From Argyresthia goedartella (Eukaryota; Arthropoda; Insecta; Lepidoptera; Argyresthiidae), in assembly GCA_949825045.1 (NCBI GenBank), contig OX463835.1, positions 21,779,201 through 21,843,200 on the forward strand: a stretch of DNA of 64,000 nt. The letters are read 5' to 3'. Below, piece by piece: positions 10,624-21,380 of the stretch (positions within the stretch are counted from its first letter, which is position 1; every line of letters starts with the position of its first letter). The notes under the pieces were generated by a model. The model was given only the letters and a program-made list of their open reading frames with translations, did no database searches and had not been told where the DNA came from. The translations under genes and the position numbers were made by a program.

Positions 10624-13600
10624 TTATTGTAAATATAACTTAGTTCTATTCTTATGTACTATTTCATGTTTTCCATTCTTTAAAATCTCTACATTTGGTT
10701 GAACATCTTTTAATACTAAGTAGGGCCCTGTATAAATAGTATCAAGCTTGTTACCGGTTTCACTTTTTATTAAAATTAAATCATTAGGACTATACTTTAT
10801 AGGGTTTATATTTTTATCGTAATTAGATTTACGAACTAACTTACTATTTAACAAATTACTTCGAGCTTCCTTTTGAGATAACTGCAACCGATATCTAAGT
10901 TCTTGTGGGTAACTGTCGTGGTTATATAATGGATCAACAGATTGTTTACATAAATTACTAGGTAACTTACATACTTTACCGAATACCAATTCATATGGTG
11001 TGTATCCAGTTGACGAATGGACGGAGGTGTTATATGAGAAACACCAGTATGGTAACCAACTGCTCCATGATGTAGGGTGGTTACCGGTCTGGATACGAAG
11101 GAAATTACCTAAACTTTTGTGCGAGTTTTCCAACGCACCTATGCTTTGATGGTGGTAAGCTGTTGAATTTAATTTACTAATATTTAAAAGTGTACAAACC
11201 TCTTTGAATATTGCAGACATGAACTCGGCTCCTCTATCCGTTGCAATCTCGGAAACTAATCCGTACCTTAAAATGAAATTATTTACAAATGATCTCGCTA
11301 TCTCAGCGGATCCTTTCGTCACCAACGGGTACGCTTCGACATACTTTGTTAATTCGCATTGTAGCGTTAGAATGTAACTATAATTATTGTCATCTCTATC
11401 TAGCGGACCTACAATGTCAAGAAAAACTTTTTGAAAAGCTGTATGTGCCGTTGAAGTAACCTCCATGGGTTCTTTTATGTAGTGATTCGTATGTTTCTGT
11501 TTTTGACACTTATCGCATCTACGTACAAATTCTTTTATATCTTTCTCTAATCCTATCCAGAAATAATATTTCCTAATATTATTGTACATTCTTCTAATGC
11601 CGGCGTGGCCACTTGTCGGCAAAAGATGGAAATCATTTAAGATCACTCTTCTATCGTCTTTGTTTTCTACCTTTATAGTATTTTTTAATATACACATCCG
11701 TGGACCGGTCCAACGATCACCTAAATGCTTTATTTCTTGAGCGATATTTTCTACAATCACCTCATGACCTTCAGTCTTTAATATAAATATTTCTTCAATA
11801 TCACATTGTTTACAAAACAAACCTAGTTCTCTCACAAATGCGGCTCGCGTCAATTGCGATCGAGTACGAGGGTGAATATAAATCTTCATTCTGGAAGGAA
11901 CGTATAAAAACCATTTACTCTCTCTCTCTACATCTTTCATAATTATTCGACGTAACTCTTTCTCATCCATCAAACACAATTCTACTGATTCTATCGGTTT
12001 TTTATGAATATCAACGACCTTTGGTTGATCAGACCTCCTGTTTGTTGATACTATATCGACCGGCGAATCAGCAGAATTCAATCTTCTCTTCTGAGCCCTC
12101 GTCAAAACATTAACTACACACTCACTCATCTCTTTCAATTCCTGCGACGTCACTTTTATTCTAGACAATGCGTCGGCTACATTATTATCACTACCTTTTA
12201 CGTATTCCACTGTGAAATCGTACTCCTCAATGATCATTCTAAATTTTAATAGCCTACTAGATGGATCTTTCATATTAAATAAATAAACCAATGGTTTGTG
12301 GTCCGTTAAAATTTTGAACTTACGCCCATACAAATAAGGACGAAAATGCTTCACTCCCCAAACAATCGCCAACAGCTCTTTTTCTATGGTAGGATAATTA
12401 AGCTCTGCTTTATTAAGGGTTCTACTGGAATATGCCACTGGCCTACCATCGTTATTGCATAAGACCGCGCCAATAGCAAATCCAGATGCATCGGTTTGAA
12501 GGATGAACTCATTTTGTTCAGAAAAATCGGGGTATTGAAGTACGGGGGGTGACATGAGTGACTCTTTTAGAGCTAAAAATGAATTTTGACAGTTGCTGTC
12601 CCAAACGAAAGGGATACTTTTACGACAAAGTCTATTTAAGGGATAGGCCTTCTCGGCGAAGTTTGGAATGAATTTACGATAGTAGTTGGCGAATGCTACG
12701 AATCTCTTTACTTCTTCTAAATTAATAGGTGCTGGGTAATCTTTCATGACTCTAATTTTTTCAGGATCTGGCAAGATTCCGTTTCCAGTCACCATGTGAC
12801 CAAGATAAAGAATTTCTTTCTTTAGGAAATCACATTTTTCAGGGTTTAATTTTAAATTTACTTCTCTCAACCGGCTAAAAATATCACAAAGATTTTTATT
12901 ATGATCCTGTAAATTACGGCCAAAAACAATCAGGTCATCTAAATAAACAAAACACTTTTCATATGTTAAACCAGACATAGCAAGGGTTATCATTCTTGAG
13001 AAAGCATTAGGACTTATCTTAAGTCCCATGGGTAATCTTTTCATCTGATACTGCCCTGAACAAAAAGCTGTATATTTTTTACTATCTTCTTCTAAATTTA
13101 ACTGATAATATCCTGAAAATAAATCTAAGTGGGTAAAGTATATTGAGGAAGACAATGAGTCTAGAATCTCTGTTATGTTGGGAAGAGGAAACTTATCATC
13201 CTGTATCTGGTCATTTACTTTCCTATAGTCTATAACTAGGCGCCACTTTTTACTACCATTTTTATCAACTTTCTTCGGCACTAACAGTATGGGACTAGAC
13301 CATTCCGATTTCGATGGTTCTATTATCCCATCTTCCAACATTTTGTCAATTTGGTTTTTAATTTCAGATTTTTGTGAATGGGGTAATCTGTACGGTTTTA
13401 CGAAAACTGGGGTGGCATGAGGTTTTAAATGGATTGCTTGTTTTAACAAGCTTGTTGAAGTTAACTTGTCTGAAGGCAAGTGAAATATATCTGAAAATTT
13501 TGCACACAAACTCTCTATTGACTGTCTCTCCTCTTTATTCATATGATTTAAATTTAATAAGGGAAATAAAGATTTCACTCTTTCTGAGTTCCTTGGTTTC

Positions 13601-14325
13601 TTGTCAAAATGACACAAGTTAAAATCATTTAAACACTCTACACTGGGGTTAAAATCCTCTAAAGTTACACTTGCTTCAGTGGTATTCAGTATTTTTACTG
13701 GAATTTTCCCATCCTGTGGTTTAACAATCATACTGGCCAAAAATATTCCTGGCTGAATCTCGTTCTGACATATCACACATTCATCTGTCAACATAGTTTC
13801 TATGAAATGTATAGATTCTGATCTAGGTGGAACCTTCAGCGATGTATTTCTATTACCGTTCAATATCGCCAAATCTATTTTCGTACCATTCATACTTGTC
13901 ATCGATAAAGTCATTGTACTCATATTAATAACACATTGATATTTGTTTAAGAAATCGTGTCCTAATATAGCGCTTGCCTTACACGGCAGCGATGCAAATA
14001 CATAAAAGGCATGTTGAAATACTTTTCCATTAGCTTCTAACTGTAAACATACATGTCCAATTGTTTCAACGCTCCCGCCAATTCCTTTTATAACTATCTT
14101 CTTCTTATTGAATGGAATATGCAATCGAGTTACAAGATCATATGCAATGGCTGATATGGATGCGCCTGTGTCAATCAACCAATGACACAAATAGTTGTGG
14201 ATGTTTAATTTTACGGTGAGTGAACTGTTACACGCAAAAATTACATGACTATTTTTATTCTCGAAAAAACTGCTGATTTTCTGAGTTGTTTTGTGTGGTT
14301 TCAGGGGTGTTTTCTGACATGACAT
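10624..14325 (-). CDS. pol: Pol polyprotein (PR-RT-RH-IN), intact
   Basis: 1,233 codons without interruption. Protease: 'WLIDTGASISA' with DTG at residues 52-54, and 'ILGHDFL' near 120. RT: 'KKWRLVIDYRKVND' near 360-372, 'LPMGLKISP' near 431 and catalytic 'YLDDLIVFG' at 461. RNase H: 'TDASGFAIGAVL' at 611, with 'YPTIEKELLAIVW' and 'TDHKPLVYLF'. Integrase: zinc residues H900, H907, C937 and C940; DDE core D970 ('FLDIVGPL'), D1030 ('ATDRGAEF') and E1066 ('GALENSHK'). No chromodomain. All catalytic residues are present, so the enzyme set could be functional. The first codons overlap gag and are probably reached only by -1 frameshifting. Confidence 0.95.
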   Translation of the reverse strand: MSCQKTPLKPHKTTQKISSFFENKNSHVIFACNSSLTVKLNIHNYLCHWLIDTGASISAIAYDLVTRLHIPFNKKKIVIKGIGGSVETIGHVCLQLEANGKVFQHAFYVFASLPCKASAILGHDFLNKYQCVINMSTMTLSMTSMNGTKIDLAILNGNRNTSLKVPPRSESIHFIETMLTDECVICQNEIQPGIFLASMIVKPQDGKIPVKILNTTEASVTLEDFNPSVECLNDFNLCHFDKKPRNSERVKSLFPLLNLNHMNKEERQSIESLCAKFSDIFHLPSDKLTSTSLLKQAIHLKPHATPVFVKPYRLPHSQKSEIKNQIDKMLEDGIIEPSKSEWSSPILLVPKKVDKNGSKKWRLVIDYRKVNDQIQDDKFPLPNITEILDSLSSSIYFTHLDLFSGYYQLNLEEDSKKYTAFCSGQYQMKRLPMGLKISPNAFSRMITLAMSGLTYEKCFVYLDDLIVFGRNLQDHNKNLCDIFSRLREVNLKLNPEKCDFLKKEILYLGHMVTGNGILPDPEKIRVMKDYPAPINLEEVKRFVAFANYYRKFIPNFAEKAYPLNRLCRKSIPFVWDSNCQNSFLALKESLMSPPVLQYPDFSEQNEFILQTDASGFAIGAVLCNNDGRPVAYSSRTLNKAELNYPTIEKELLAIVWGVKHFRPYLYGRKFKILTDHKPLVYLFNMKDPSSRLLKFRMIIEEYDFTVEYVKGSDNNVADALSRIKVTSQELKEMSECVVNVLTRAQKRRLNSADSPVDIVSTNRRSDQPKVVDIHKKPIESVELCLMDEKELRRIIMKDVERESKWFLYVPSRMKIYIHPRTRSQLTRAAFVRELGLFCKQCDIEEIFILKTEGHEVIVENIAQEIKHLGDRWTGPRMCILKNTIKVENKDDRRVILNDFHLLPTSGHAGIRRMYNNIRKYYFWIGLEKDIKEFVRRCDKCQKQKHTNHYIKEPMEVTSTAHTAFQKVFLDIVGPLDRDDNNYSYILTLQCELTKYVEAYPLVTKGSAEIARSFVNNFILRYGLVSEIATDRGAEFMSAIFKEVCTLLNISKLNSTAYHHQSIGALENSHKSLGNFLRIQTGNHPTSWSSWLPYWCFSYNTSVHSSTGYTPYELVFGKVCKLPSNLCKQSVDPLYNHDSYPQELRYRLQLSQKEARSNLLNSKLVRKSNYDKNINPIKYSPNDLILIKSETGNKLDTIYTGPYLVLKDVQPNVEILKNGKHEIVHKNRTKLYLQ

Positions 14326-15432
14326 TCAAACTTTTATTATCGTTGTAGTTCCTGTGCCCTTGATTATTGTAGTAAGACCTACCTTGGTATCTCCCACGTC
14401 CTCTTGGTGGTCCACGCCAGTTGTTACTCTGGTGCCCGCGACCGCCACGGTACTGGTGATGCTGTTGATACTGGTGGTGGCCTCTATAAGCGGATGGACC
14501 CCGCGACTGTCCTCTCTGGTATCGCCCACGGCCATTTCTCTGGTAACGGTTCCCTCTGAAATATCTGTTATTATTATTAGCGTTACTCATACCCATTATT
14601 TCTCCTTGGACCGATGATGATGAGACTTCTTCGTCCTGCGCCGCCTGTATAGCCTCCTTGAGCGAGCTAAAATTCCGGGCAGCTATTATGGTACTCAACC
14701 TCTGATTTCGCAATCCGTCGGAAAATTTTTTGATTGCCGTTTTTTCATTCAGTGATTTTAACACCTGATAACTTGATGTGTTGCCTTCGGCTTGCGAAAT
14801 AGTTAAGTCTACCATAAGCTCTGATATGGACTTACCAAACTCTCCTATGGACAAATTATTCTGCCTCATATTTTGTAATTTTGTTTGAATAGCAGTTGCC
14901 GATTTCCGTGTTAAAAGGTGCAATTTCATGTCCTTAATTAATCCGTCAATGGTTGTATAATTCGTGTTAAGTTTTAATTTAGCTGACTGCGACAATCTGC
15001 TTTTCAAAACAAATACTATCAGATTAGCATGATCTTTTTGTTCAATTACCGATCCATAATATTCAATACCATCGATTAATTGCTTTGTATTATACTCCTC
15101 ATCCGTCATAATCGGTAACAAGCTTAATGCCGTTTTCAGGTTAAAAGTCGCCATCTTAATTGGTTTACATAAATTTTCTATCTCAGAATACAATGATTGA
15201 AATATCTCACTTAGCACCTCAATAGATTGTATTTCTCTCTTATCAATCTTACCAGATTTAACTAATTTACTAGTCTCATCTAAGACCTTATTATGAAGTA
15301 ATACCAATGATTTCGCTTCACCAATTTTTTTTTTTCTAGTATATCACCTTTCCTACGACTTGGACCTAGTTTTATTAAATATGTACGTATTCCTTTTAAA
15401 TCTTCATTTATCTGTTTGAAATTTTCTATCAT
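14255..15432 (-). CDS. gag: Gag of the young Ty3 element (with an A-run frame break near its start)
   Basis: The continuous frame covers about 15340-14255 and encodes a helical capsid-like protein followed by an RG/Q/N-rich tail ('RGNRYQRNGRGRYQRGQ', 'RGGRGHQ') that replaces a CCHC knuckle as the RNA-binding part. No ATG lies near the start of this frame. The best ATG is at 15432, in another frame that reaches a run of eleven As at 15325-15335. One base more or fewer there would join the two. The break is therefore a homopolymer indel, polymerase slippage, or an assembly error. Gag overlaps pol by 71 bp. Confidence 0.8.
14264..14269 (-). promoter_or_regulatory. Likely gag-pol frameshift site (T6 run)
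   Basis: In the 71-bp gag/pol overlap the minus strand reads CAGTTTTTTCGA just before the gag stop. Gag reads TTT TTT CGA and pol reads TTT TTC GAG, so a -1 shift on the T-run joins them. It is not a perfect X XXY YYZ heptamer, as the base before the run is G. The exact slip site is inference; the overlap and frame relation are direct. Confidence 0.55.
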
Positions 15433-15590
15433 TTTACATTAACTAAAATCAATAATAAATGTATTTTTAAATAAAATATATGGATATGCATAGTTCATTC
15501 ATAGTTCATTGTTCATTTTAATGTTCATCGTAAGCACTTACTCACGCGGTACACTCCTATTACACACGCATTTTTGATTTCACTTTTGCA

Positions 15591-15869
15591 CTACACTGTT
15601 TCACCCGGCTGCATCCTCCTGAGCTGGAGCTGACCGCTGGCTGCAATTCTTTGCACCCTCTTGTTGAAACATATATTCATATACCTCGCTACGAAGAACA
15701 GTCCCAAAATAATTACTGCCGACATCAACCAAAACAAGTAATCATTTGTGTGTGTCATATGGAAAATAATATTTTCGTTTTGTTGATGCACTTTATTGAT
15801 GTACCCGAATTGCGTGATAATGTCCTGCTGGGGTGGTGGTTTCGCGGTGGTAGTTGAAGTATTCCCCAT
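15591..15869 (-). CDS. Leader ORF: small single-pass membrane protein, possible N-myristoylation
   Basis: 92 codons, the first ORF after the primer-binding site, starting at an ATG in good context (AAAATGG). The N-terminus MGNTST fits the myristoylation consensus (G2, small residue at 6). A hydrophilic Q/N-rich region follows. One strong hydrophobic segment sits at about residues 44-63 ('YLFWLMSAVIILGLFFVARY'), with a nearby Cys67 and a basic tail ('NKRVQR', 'LRRM') suggesting a cytoplasmic C-terminus. Standard Ty3 elements have no ORF here. It is too small and in the wrong place for an envelope protein. It ends 158 bases before the likely gag start. Function is unknown; membrane targeting of RNA or particles is speculation. 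A strong donor-like CGC/GTGAGT lies just downstream at 15545-15540. Confidence 0.6.
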   Translation of the reverse strand: MGNTSTTTAKPPPQQDIITQFGYINKVHQQNENIIFHMTHTNDYLFWLMSAVIILGLFFVARYMNICFNKRVQRIAASGQLQLRRMQPGETV

Positions 15870-15983
15870 TTTGTATTATTTATAATTTCACTTTTTCATT
15901 ATAATAGTTTTTAATTTTTGTTAGATGTCCACACGCGCGAATAAACTGAACTGAACTGAATCACCGCCTCTCGCGCAAGCCCG

Positions 15984-16000
15984 AAATGGCAAGGTCGCCA
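15984..16000 (-). promoter_or_regulatory. Primer-binding site
   Basis: Immediately downstream of the 5' LTR, the minus strand reads TGGCGACCTTGCCATTT. TGG pairs with the CCA end of a tRNA. TGGCGACC is the start of the tRNA-Arg-type sites known from insect mdg1/412-like elements, so tRNA-Arg is the likely primer (inference). Confidence 0.75.
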
Positions 16001-16114
16001 TGTATGGTGGGAGCTTGGGAGACAAGTAATAACACAGGTTGCTGGATATCAACTACTCCTTTATTGGTTATAGGTAGGTGCCTTATATACTAACGAGCCT
16101 AGGTACATGCTACA
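16001..16114 (-). repeat. 5' LTR of the young Ty3 element
   Basis: 114 bp, identical to the 3' LTR. It must hold the promoter; at this length U3, R and U5 are all very compressed and I see no clear TATA box. It is followed on the minus strand directly by the primer-binding site. Confidence 0.95.
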
Positions 16115-16118
16115 GAAT

Positions 16119-16900
16119 CATCAAAACGATTAAAGCCATTAATTAGGAGAAAAAAAAATGGTATTTCTGATCTCTGACCCGACAGTTTCTGTGGAATTCG
16201 GGGTAGAAATAATGTGAATAGAACATAGGTTTTCAATGCAATGCAGGAATGCAAAGTAAATAGCATGAATCCTCCGCTTCACACCCAGGCTCAGCTGTTA
16301 AATAATGTTCAGTTACGCCTAATACTTACGGAATATGGACCAGCTAATTCAAGCGTAAAACCGCGACCTGCTGTCTCTACTTCGAATTGCTCTATTGTAT
16401 TGTAATACTGATAAAGTTCATTCTTCCGCGTAACACGAAGACGAAGTTGAGTAGCCGATCAACTTGACTCACCAAACGATAGGGTCCCTGGTCGCAAGCG
16501 CAGTATCTAAGTAGGTAGGTAGGTAGGTACAGACACCGGCAAACTTCTTGAACATGGATTGTCATAGTGGAGGAACTCTCTCGCGCTCTCAATCACGAGC
16601 ATAGACGCATTTATCTCGCTGGCGCAGTCAAGGTCATTGCTCATGAAATTTGCTGGCAACTGTACCTGCTGGCACGCGGAAAACCATAGTGAAACAAAGA
16701 AGTTTTAAATGTTTGTAGTCCCTGTATGAGCCATAGGCCTTCGAAGCGGGCAACGTTTTACTACAATATGTGGCAGCAACATGACGAATGTATATCCACA
16801 AAAGATGTATGCAGCATAGCCCTGATGAGCCCTGCCACCACTGTTAGATTTTCCTTTGTGTTAATAGAAATAGATAATAGATACTTGTAGATCATATTTT
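16119..16900. other. No gene seen; short GGTA microsatellite
   Basis: Original flank of the Ty3 insertion. Contains (GGTA)n at about 16511-16529. No coding signal or inverted repeat that I could define. If the gene at 16902-20067 is a transposon, one end should lie here, but no TIR is visible. Confidence 0.4.
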
Positions 16901-16901
16901 A

Positions 16902-19900
16902 TTAAGCTTCATCATCATCATCATCATCTTCTCTAACAATCACATTGTCAAGAAACTGTGCAGGTGGCAATATATTGTTCTGATACCGAGCCCACCCAAG
17001 ATACCATATGATTGTTATCACATGAGCACAGCATCCTACAGTTCTTTTCCCTGTTATGCAGCTACAGTAATATCCACAAATTCCGTCTCCCGCCAATCAC
17101 TAGACTCATTTTTCAACAAGACATAAGTGTAATATATTTTATTGCTTTGGTGCCTTGATCTGATCGTGCCTCCAAGTAATACTGTCTCATGTGATGACAT
17201 TATTCCAGGGACATTCAACATTTCAAAGCTTTCACTTATTTCAATAGCAAAGGTACCATTTGCACGAATGTGTTCTCCATAGTATGACCTGGCTTGCTTG
17301 ATTTGGTAAGACTTAACAAGATTAAGTCTGATATAGACATTACAGGGAACACATTTATATGTGGAAATTGGGCATCATTTATTCTAAGGAAATTGGCTCG
17401 GTGTCTATTTAGTTGACGCTCAAGCACATAGTCGCCTAAATAATTTGGCAAATTCAACCTCTGTGTCGCTCTATCTAAGATGGCTTGAGCATCAGAACGG
17501 TCAGTTATAAGCGGATGGAAATTGTTTAATATTGCTGCACAAATTCTAAAATCACTCATTAAGTTTTGGCATGCAAGATTAAAATATTTATTCCGAAACA
17601 TTTTAAAATCACGCTTGAACCGGCCATTTACGACTTCAACTACCCATCTACACAAGGTTACAAATCGAGATTTGTTTGCTTTGATGGTTGACAATTGTGT
17701 TTCACCTACATCTAAAGTCTCTGGCTTATGCACCGAGAAACCCAATGAGGTTAGTAAACCAATAGCATCTCGAAATCCTCTATCCAGCAAAAAGATATAA
17801 TTTTCTTGAAAATAGCTTCTAAGAGCACCACTTGCAGCAAAAAGCTGTTTCATGATATCTGCATCTGTAGTTATAGCAGCATAAGGCCCAAAGACATCTA
17901 AAATAAATCCATCTGTTGTTACTACCATAAAAGGCTTCAATAAATTACTATATTTATGTAAGCTGTATGACTCTTTTTGAAAGAGGTAGTTTGATGATTT
18001 TTGTAAATATATATATGTGCCATCAAAGATTACTATTGGATTTCTTTCTTGGGTTCCAAAGAGACCCTGTGGTATTAAAAGGTTTCTACTTGATAGGCTC
18101 GATCTTGGAACATTACCAACGCCAATATATAATGGAATATATGACTGCAATAAGCAGTCACATGTCTTTTTTACATATTGGCAGACTGCACAAGTAGATA
18201 TGCTAAACAATGAAGCAATGCGTCGAAAGGGTTCCCCAGTCCTTGTTCTTATGAGGTACGTACCCAGAGCAGTTTTAGGTTTTCAGCACATATTTCTCAA
18301 TTGCGGTATGCAGGCTAGGATTGACAGAAATTGCAATATGGATAACCCTGTCCAGTATCGAGTGGTGCTATTATTCATGTTTTCAACATTTTCAAAGTCC
18401 ACTGAGTTATTTACATTTCTTCTTAATATATCAAGCATTTCAGTCACATGACCTTGATTAAAATCAGTTACGAATTCATATTCTGCAAGAATATCCCAAT
18501 TGTATAATCCTAAATGTTCTTCACACACTCGAGCATTTTGGGTAATGTATAGTTTTAGATGTGTAAGAATATGTTTTTTCAAATTCATTGGTACACGTTT
18601 TCTCTCTTTATTTGTACAATCCGTAACGAAACAATGAGTAGGAGTATCAGGCATCCTACTATAATCAATTAATGTAAATGTTAGCACAGGCTCTTGGAGA
18701 ATGTTTCTATAGTTTGTACTAGCCGAACTGGGAGGCTCCCTGATGCTGCTAGATGCACTGAGGAATAGATTGGGTTGTTCCAGAATATCCTCATTTGAAC
18801 TTGAAGGCTCTACAACTGCAACTAGTGGTGGTTGCCGGTGAGCTCTGAGCCAACAAGCATTACATGCTAGGACATTTGCAGGCATCTGTAATTGTAAAAC
18901 CATTTTTTATTTAGAATAGATTCAAAAAGGAGAGGTTTTCAGGAAGGTTTTATTTAGGTATAACAAACATCACGATTTGGAAAGTGGAGTGTTGAAAAGT
19001 GGGCAAAGATGTGCTACTGCCACCCCGTATGAGAAAATGAGTGAAGCTATGTTATGATCATATCATGATTTTTCACCAGATTATTCACTGATCAAACTGA
19101 AATAACATCAAGTTACATAAAAATCTACATAGTTCATAAGATATTAAGAAAAAGTCAGTGTGGGGATAGTGTTGTGGAAGTAAGAAATCATCTAATGATG
19201 AATGATGAGTAATCATCTAATGATGATGTTAGTTGAATTTTGATAATTAATGTGTTTTAATGATGTGTAAGCAATAGACAAAAATAATCAATATCAATAA
19301 ATTGGCTAGCTATTGGCATAGAAAACAAATATGTAATATAATTACTTGAAGAGGATAAATGATGTTGGAGAAATATATCCATTCAGCATCACCATGATTG
19401 ACCTGACGAGAGCGCCTGCCAGTTCTTCTAGCTATGGATATACCGCAGCCAACACATACTGATTCATGACCCACTTGGCGTTCACCCACATTGCCTTCAC
19501 TTCTGTTATTTGATTCAAGAATCAATAAGCTCACACATTCTTGGCATAGGTAGTTTTCACTATTCACCTAGAAATAATAATTACTATAAACATAAAACAA
19601 AACATTGCTATAGTAAGAATTTTGCCTATTCTTACTCTTAACCAAGTTATGAAGGAATAGTGCAAACTGACTGAAGCAAATGTAGGTATTGTCATGATAT
19701 CAATGTCATGAAGATTTTAACCTGTTCTTTTTCTATGCCCAGTCCTTTTATTCTGTAACTCAAATCAACCAAAAACTGTGGATATGTGACAGTTTTACCA
19801 TACACTAAATATTACCTACTAGCGTTAGAATTTATGTGGATTTTTATGACAGATTACGGAGGTACACATAATATAAGTCAACACTGTCACACACGACCAG

Positions 19901-20067
19901 TTAATGAGGCACAATAGTAATATACAAGTCAACAGTTTTTGGCTACATACCTGTCTGGCAATCCATTCTTCTAATACAGAGATAATCTCAAGATCCATTT
20001 CAGTAGCATTGTACTGAAATTGCTGATTTGCTGGGATAGCAATTCTACAATTGCTACACTGAGACAT
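16902..20067 (-). pseudogene. Spliced THAP-like / DDE transposase / SWIM-finger gene, lightly broken
   Basis: Exon 1 is 20067-19951, exon 2 is 19567-19346, exon 3 runs from 18885 to about 16902; both introns have GT/AG ends in phase 0. Exons 1-3 place four CxxC pairs (CSNC, CQEC, CVGC, CNAC) at the N-terminus. A C2CH motif (C-x4-C-x30-C-x2-H, ending 'RVCEEHL') resembles a THAP finger. Then comes a DDE_Tnp_4-like core: 'VIFDGTYIYL', 'IFLLDRGFRDAIG' and 'VVEVVNGRFKRDF' supply D, D, E. The C-terminus is a SWIM finger ('YYCSCITGKRTVGCCAHV'). Lesions: in-frame TGA at 18283-18285, frameshifts near 17300 and near 17100. It looks like a Harbinger/IS4-related transposase or a domesticated derivative. 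No TIRs were found. Confidence 0.75.
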
Positions 20068-20916
20068 GGTGAGTCTACGGAAATCGAAGTCCAATTCACA
20101 GGCAGGGGATACTCGTAATGGCAAACACATGTCCAGGGTGCAAGCAAAGGTCAATCGAGGCAAGAAGCAACAAAAGTCCGAAATAATAGCCAGGGTCGTC
20201 GTAATATTCAAAAAAACAGAGAGCAAGGCATCGGACGGACGGAATGAACAATTGACAAGAACGTTGACATGACACGACAGATACCTAGTTTTCTCGAGTC
20301 TCGAGTCAGAGAGAATCGATCGATTCTGTATTCGAGTCTGGTAGCAGACGCAGTACCCAGAAGACATAGATTCCGAGTTAGGCCATACACATAGGCAGTT
20401 TTTTTTATTATACCCTATCCAATATTAAAAACGCCTTGACAGCTAACTTAAATCGTCGTAAAACCATAATAACATCCTCTTAACTGCTGATAGCAGTAAT
20501 GGCGATGACAACTCTTCTGTTAGTTCAACTTAATAAAGAATTTCGATTCTTTCTGATTGTTTTCGTAACATCCGTAGTGTTTAAAGAGTAGATTTTATGA
20601 AGTTTTAAGTTAGCTATAAGTTGGTTATTATCTTGGATAGAGTATACAAAACCATTTTTAACACCCGTAGTCCGACAAAAACAAAAAGGTCAAAAGTAGA
20701 ATATCACTGACCGACCACGAACGTGCGCAGTGAGCGGGGCGGCGGGCTATATTATTTATTACATTAACTATGTAGTTTTTTTTTTGTATTTTGATTTATC
20801 ATAGTCTGTGACTTGTGTTTGTGTGTGAGTCTACTCGATTCCCAAAAATTTGCGACTCGGCGACTCGGAACATCACTAATGGACAAGAAATGGTGACCTG
20901 TTGACATTGACGTGAC
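20068..20916. other. No gene seen; upstream flank of the THAP/DDE gene
   Basis: Would contain the promoter of the minus-strand gene. TCGAGTC-rich stretch near 20290-20340. No tandem repeat, TIR or domain seen. Confidence 0.35.
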
Positions 20917-21380
20917 ATACCAGTGTTGCCATAATAAATTATTGTTCTGGGTGGCAGTTTTATTTAAAATAATAATTATTTTAAAATCACAAAAACTAAA
21001 AAACGGCGGTTTTAAAAAAATATCATGTATCAAATATCAAATATCAAAAATATATTTAGAATCCCCAGATTATATTATTTCATATAAATACGGTTTTAGC
21101 TCGGTTCATGACTATTTTGAATAAAGTACCAACTCTCTATGAAAAAGTACACATCTCCTTTACGGTGAAAAAAGCACAAGCAGTATGCCCGTTTTGAAAT
21201 TTAGAAACATACCAACAAAATGTCCTGCCATGCCAGTACAGCGCCACAAAGTTATCTGATCCGGTGGCGAAACTGGTACTACGTAATGTCATTTTGAAAT
21301 GTCATAATGTTGTCAAGTTTGTTGTGGTGCACAACGCTTGGTGTTTTATTCATTATTTTATCGTTTTAATGATATAAATA

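Larger units (their letters stand above)
10354..16114 (-). mobile_element. Full-length young Ty3/gypsy retrotransposon
   Basis: 5,761 bp. Identical 114-bp LTRs, each TGT...ACA, are flanked by the duplication GAAT at 10350-10353 and 16115-16118. Order on the minus strand: 5' LTR, primer-binding site, small membrane-protein ORF, gag, pol, purine tract GATGGGAGA, 3' LTR. The pol domain order PR-RT-RH-IN places it in Ty3/gypsy. A short LTR, no zinc knuckle and an RG-rich Gag tail are reminiscent of mdg3-like insect elements, but that clade call is inference. By eye the LTRs are identical, implying very recent insertion. The only lesion I see is a one-base phase break in an A-run near the start of gag. 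Confidence 0.93.

Noticed and set aside
18017..18451. 144-codon plus-strand open frame opposite the THAP/DDE gene
   Set aside because: Antisense shadow of the transposase core; the minus strand has the recognisable motifs.
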